From: JBDTMC01 sp039934475
GTDB lineage: Bacteria; Acidobacteriota; Terriglobia; Bryobacterales; Bryobacteraceae
Assembly (NCBI GenBank): GCA_039934475.1
Contig: JBDTMC010000148.1
Coordinates: 1-15,808 of the forward strand
Direction: 5' to 3'
Length of the DNA stretch: 15,808 nucleotides
Shown here: one piece after another, positions 13,517 through 15,808 of the stretch
How positions within the stretch are numbered: position 1 is the first letter of the stretch
Layout of the letters: each line of letters starts with the position of its first letter
The notes under the pieces: model-generated
Databases searched by the model: none
What the model was told of the DNA's origin: nothing
Seen by the model: the letters and a program-made list of their open reading frames with translations, nothing else
Program-made: the position numbers and the translations under genes

Positions 13517-14487
13517 GCCCCCAATAGCCGAGCGGCTGGTTTGGCGAAGTAAGTGAGGACGAAGTCGGCGCCCGCCCGCCGGATGCCTATGAGCGATTCC
13601 ATCATCGCCCGGTCTTGATCGATCCAGCCATTGCGCGCGGCCGCCATGATCATGCTGAACTCGCCGCTCACCTGATACGCCGCGATGGGAACGTCCCACC
13701 GCTGCCGCGCCTGCGAAATCAGATCCAGATAGGGCATGGCCGGCTTCACCATGATCATGTCCGCGCCCTCTTCCAGGTCCAGTTCAATCTCGCGCATCGC
13801 TTCACGCCCGTTGGCCGGATCCATCTGATACGTCCGCCGGTCCCCAAACTGCGGCGCGGATTCCGCCGCCTCGCGGAATGGTCCGTAAAACGCGCTCGCA
13901 AACTTGGCGGCGTACGCCAGAATCGGTATCTTCTCAAACCCGTTCGAATCCAGCCGCGCCCGGATCGCCGCCACGCGCCCATCCATCATGTCCGAAGGAG
14001 CCACAATATCCGCACCCGATTGCGCATGCGTCAGCGCGGCGTCTGCCAGCCATTCCAGGGTTGCGTCGTTGTCCACGTCCCCATCCACAATCTTGCCGCA
14101 GTGCCCGTGGCTGGTGTACTCGCAGTTACAAACATCGGTAATCACAAGTAAGTCCTTCACTTCGGACTTAATCGCGCGAATGGCCATCTGCACAATCCCA
14201 TTCGGATCGTAGCCCCCGGAAGCGCTCTCGTCTTTGGTCGCGGGAATTCCAAACAGAATCACGCCGCCGATTCCCAACCGCTGGACTTCCGCGCACTCGG
14301 CTACAGTCTCATCCACCGACATCTGGTAGTTCCCAGGCATCGAGCCGATTTCCTTCTTGATCCCCTCGCCCGGCACCACAAACAACGGTAGAACAAATTG
14401 AGCCGGAGTCAGGTGCGTCTCACGAACCAGCCGCCGCATGGCCTCTGAAGACCGCAGCCGCCGCATTCGCTGAATTGGAAATCCCAT
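13513..14487 (-). CDS. hemB: Delta-aminolevulinic acid dehydratase (porphobilinogen synthase)
   Basis: HemB condenses two 5-aminolevulinate molecules to porphobilinogen, the second common step of tetrapyrrole and haem synthesis, in the cytosol. The 324-residue length is normal. The zinc-binding cluster DVCNCEYTSHGHCG gives Cys120, Cys122 and Cys130, so this is the zinc-type enzyme. The two Schiff-base lysines are Lys195 (AYAAKFASAFYGPFR) and Lys248 (MVKPAMPYLD). The start at 14487 (MGFPIQRMRRLR) matches the usual N-terminus. There is no Shine-Dalgarno sequence; TACAAT lies only 8 nt upstream of the ATG (14501-14496), so the mRNA may be leaderless. It leads the hemB-TPR-ClC operon and is divergent from a truncated haemoglobin, a haem-consuming product. 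Confidence 0.96.
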   Translation of the reverse strand: MGFPIQRMRRLRSSEAMRRLVRETHLTPAQFVLPLFVVPGEGIKKEIGSMPGNYQMSVDETVAECAEVQRLGIGGVILFGIPATKDESASGGYDPNGIVQMAIRAIKSEVKDLLVITDVCNCEYTSHGHCGKIVDGDVDNDATLEWLADAALTHAQSGADIVAPSDMMDGRVAAIRARLDSNGFEKIPILAYAAKFASAFYGPFREAAESAPQFGDRRTYQMDPANGREAMREIELDLEEGADMIMVKPAMPYLDLISQARQRWDVPIAAYQVSGEFSMIMAAARNGWIDQDRAMMESLIGIRRAGADFVLTYFAKPAARLLGA

Positions 14488-14491
14488 AAAC

Positions 14492-14506
14492 CAGGATTGT
14501 ATCCTG
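14492..14506. promoter_or_regulatory. Palindromic element in the hemB/globin divergent promoter region
   Basis: CAGGATTGTATCCTG is a perfect 6+3+6 inverted repeat in the 38-nt gap between the divergent start codons of hemB (14487) and the globin (14526). It also holds a possible -10 box for each direction: TACAAT for hemB on the minus strand (14501-14496) and TATCCT for the globin (14500-14505). A dimeric regulator binding here would block or control both. I do not recognise it as a known FNR, NsrR or Fur site; the match of arms could be partly chance. Confidence 0.4.
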
Positions 14507-14525
14507 TCATAGAGAGGTCCGGCTT

Positions 14526-14906
14526 ATGTTGGAAGAAGATCGCGTGTTTGAACAGATCGGTGAGGACGGCTTTACCCGTTTAGTAGCAGCATTTTATCGT
14601 CAGATTCCCGGCGACGGGATCCTCGGCCCCATGTATCCCGCGCACGACCTCGCGGGAGCCGAAATCCGCCTCCGCGATTTCCTCATCTTCCGGTTCGGAG
14701 GCCCCACCCGCTACGTGGAGCATCGCGGCCACCCCCGGCTCCGCATGCGCCACAACCCCTTCCCCATCACGCAACCTGCCCGCGATCGCTGGCTCCAACT
14801 TATGACTCAGGCCTTCGCAGAAGCCGCACTCCCCGAGGACGCCGCCGCCACCCTCCGTGCCTTCTTCGAATCTACATCCACGTTTCTCATCAACAGGCCA
14901 TCGTGA
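14526..14906 (+). CDS. Group II truncated haemoglobin
   Basis: The 126-residue protein is a 2-on-2 globin, a cytosolic haem protein that binds oxygen and related ligands; family members act in oxygen handling or nitric oxide and peroxide chemistry. Visible group II features are Tyr24 at the expected B10 position (AAFYRQI), Tyr37 in GPMYP (CD1 region), the FRFGGPTRYVEHRGHPRLR stretch, the proximal His76 in MRHNPFPI and Trp89 at G8 (RDRW). The N-terminus runs directly into helix A with no signal peptide. GAGAGG about 8 nt upstream supports the ATG at 14526. It is divergent from hemB across a palindromic element, fitting coordinated supply of haem. The TGA is 17 nt from the stop of the convergent histidine kinase gene. 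Confidence 0.93.
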   Translation: MLEEDRVFEQIGEDGFTRLVAAFYRQIPGDGILGPMYPAHDLAGAEIRLRDFLIFRFGGPTRYVEHRGHPRLRMRHNPFPITQPARDRWLQLMTQAFAEAALPEDAAATLRAFFESTSTFLINRPS

Positions 14907-14923
14907 AGTGTGCCGCGGACTGC

Positions 14924-15808
14924 TCAGGCCGCCTGCAAAACCATGCCATTGGCCAGCAGTTCCTTCAGCGCCTCCATCCGTAGAGGCTTCACCAGGAACC
15001 CATCCATGCCTGCTTCAAAACACCTCTGCCGGGCTTCTGAAGTAGCGTCCGCCGTGAGCGCGATCACGCGCACTCCCGCGCCGCCCTCGGCCTGCCGGAG
15101 CAATCGAGTCGCCTCGTACCCATCCATCTCCGGCATCATGCAGTCCATCAGCACAAGGTCATACCGCCGCGCGAGACAAGCGCTTAGTGCTTCGCGCCCG
15201 TTGACGGCCACATCCACTGCCGCGCCTAGTTTCTCCAACAGCCGCTTGCACACCGCCTGGTTCACTCGATTGTCGTCAGCAACTAGTACCCTCAACCCTT
15301 CGCCGACGTGGACTACGTCTTCGACAGCCACTATCTTCGCGGCATTCCGGATGGCAGAGACCGAGGCTGGAATCAGCGGCAAATCTATCGTGAAGACGCT
15401 GCCCCGCCCAGGCACGCTCTCCACATGAATCGACCCTTTCATCAGCTCAATCAGGTGCCGGCAGATCGAAAGGCCCAGTCCCGTGCCGCCAAAGCGCTGC
15501 GCCGTGCCTGCTCCCGCTTGTTCATAAGGATTGAAAATACTCTCGATTCGTTCTGGCCGGATACCCACCCCGGTGTCCGTCACTTTGATTTGTAAGCGGC
15601 TTTCCATACCCGGTACCGTGGCCGTCACGACGGAGAGCAGAATACAGCCCTCATCGGTGAACTTCACCGCGTTCCCTAGAAGGTTCGTGACCACCTGGCG
15701 CAGCCGGTGCGGATCGCCAACAAGATGGCGTGGCGTGGCCATGGCGTACGTGTGTCGCAGCCGCACTCCCTTCTCTGAGGCCTCCGCCCGGAACAGGCTC
15801 GCCACCTC
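14924..15808 (-). CDS. Hybrid sensor histidine kinase/response regulator, C-terminal part
   Basis: The frame is open to the right edge, so the sensor and dimerisation (HisKA) parts lie outside. The visible 294 residues hold the ATP-binding HATPase domain and one receiver domain. In the kinase part (numbering from the Met/Val codon at 15805) the N box has Asn41 and Asn45 (TNLLGNAVKFT), the G1 box is DTGVGI (77-82), the F box is FNPYEQ and the G2 box is GGTGLGLSI (106-114). The receiver (about 170-290) has the acidic pair Asp177-Asp178, phospho-acceptor Asp221 (LVLMDCMMPEMDG), Thr251 and Lys273 (LVKPL). Both modules look intact, so phosphorelay is expected. It ends just after the receiver with no phosphotransfer domain, so the partner HPt or output protein is elsewhere. 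The signal sensed is unknown. Confidence 0.93.
   Translation of the reverse strand, partial: EVASLFRAEASEKGVRLRHTYAMATPRHLVGDPHRLRQVVTNLLGNAVKFTDEGCILLSVVTATVPGMESRLQIKVTDTGVGIRPERIESIFNPYEQAGAGTAQRFGGTGLGLSICRHLIELMKGSIHVESVPGRGSVFTIDLPLIPASVSAIRNAAKIVAVEDVVHVGEGLRVLVADDNRVNQAVCKRLLEKLGAAVDVAVNGREALSACLARRYDLVLMDCMMPEMDGYEATRLLRQAEGGAGVRVIALTADATSEARQRCFEAGMDGFLVKPLRMEALKELLANGMVLQAA

Noticed and set aside
13517..13699. 61-residue N-terminal extension of the TPR protein
   Set aside because: It lies inside hemB in another frame of the same strand and looks random; the GTG at 13516 overlapping the hemB stop is more plausible.
1..15808. tRNA, rRNA, CRISPR arrays, insertion sequences, defence genes
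   Set aside because: No repeat-spacer pattern, transposase, terminal inverted repeat pair or RNA gene was recognised; gaps between genes are too short for most of these.

Overview
The window is about 15.8 kb of dense, GC-rich bacterial chromosome. Genes are packed with gaps of 0 to about 115 nt and there is no stretch over 300 nt without a gene. Several things together suggest an Acidobacteriota genome, probably of the Bryobacter/Solibacter type: the gene set (split transketolase, secreted M28 peptidases, twin-arginine sulfatase, a small secreted IPT/TIG protein, a methyltransferase-like membrane protein of a family I know from Acidobacteriota and Bacteroidota) and the style of the proteins. 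This placement is inferred from family resemblance only. I saw no rRNA, tRNA, CRISPR array, insertion sequence or phage gene.

Layout, left to right. (1) The 3' end of a polyphosphate kinase 2 gene (+) meets, tail to tail with a 4-nt overlap, a soluble transhydrogenase gene sthA (-). Upstream of sthA on the same strand is a small secreted IPT/TIG-domain protein. (2) A GT-C type membrane glycosyltransferase (+) converges, with a 3-nt gap, on a twin-arginine-exported sulfatase (-). (3) Divergent from the sulfatase are two tandem genes (+) for secreted M28 zinc aminopeptidases. Each encodes 524 residues, they are about 80% identical with no indels, and each is preceded by the same 16-nt block. 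(4) A split transketolase pair (-, N-terminal half then C-terminal half, with stop and start codons abutting) converges on the second peptidase gene. (5) A methyltransferase-like membrane protein (+) appears to lack the middle of its catalytic domain, and its 3' end overlaps in antisense the 3' end of a ClC channel/transporter gene. (6) A tightly coupled operon hemB - membrane-anchored TPR protein - ClC (-) is joined by GTGA and ATGA overlaps. (7) Divergent from hemB is a group II truncated haemoglobin (+), with a perfect 6+3+6 inverted repeat between the two start codons. (8) The 3' part of a hybrid histidine kinase/response regulator gene (-) runs off the right edge.

Functional reading: housekeeping redox and carbon metabolism (PPK2, SthA, transketolase, HemB) alternates with secreted degradative enzymes (sulfatase, two M28 peptidases). 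The most coherent regulatory unit is the hemB/globin divergon, where haem synthesis and a haem protein may share one operator. I did not find a defence system or an obviously new multi-gene system. The points most worth a second look are the conserved leader of the duplicated peptidases, the coupled hemB-TPR-ClC operon with its palindromic divergent promoter region, and the internally deleted methyltransferase-like gene whose 3' end is overlapped by ClC.
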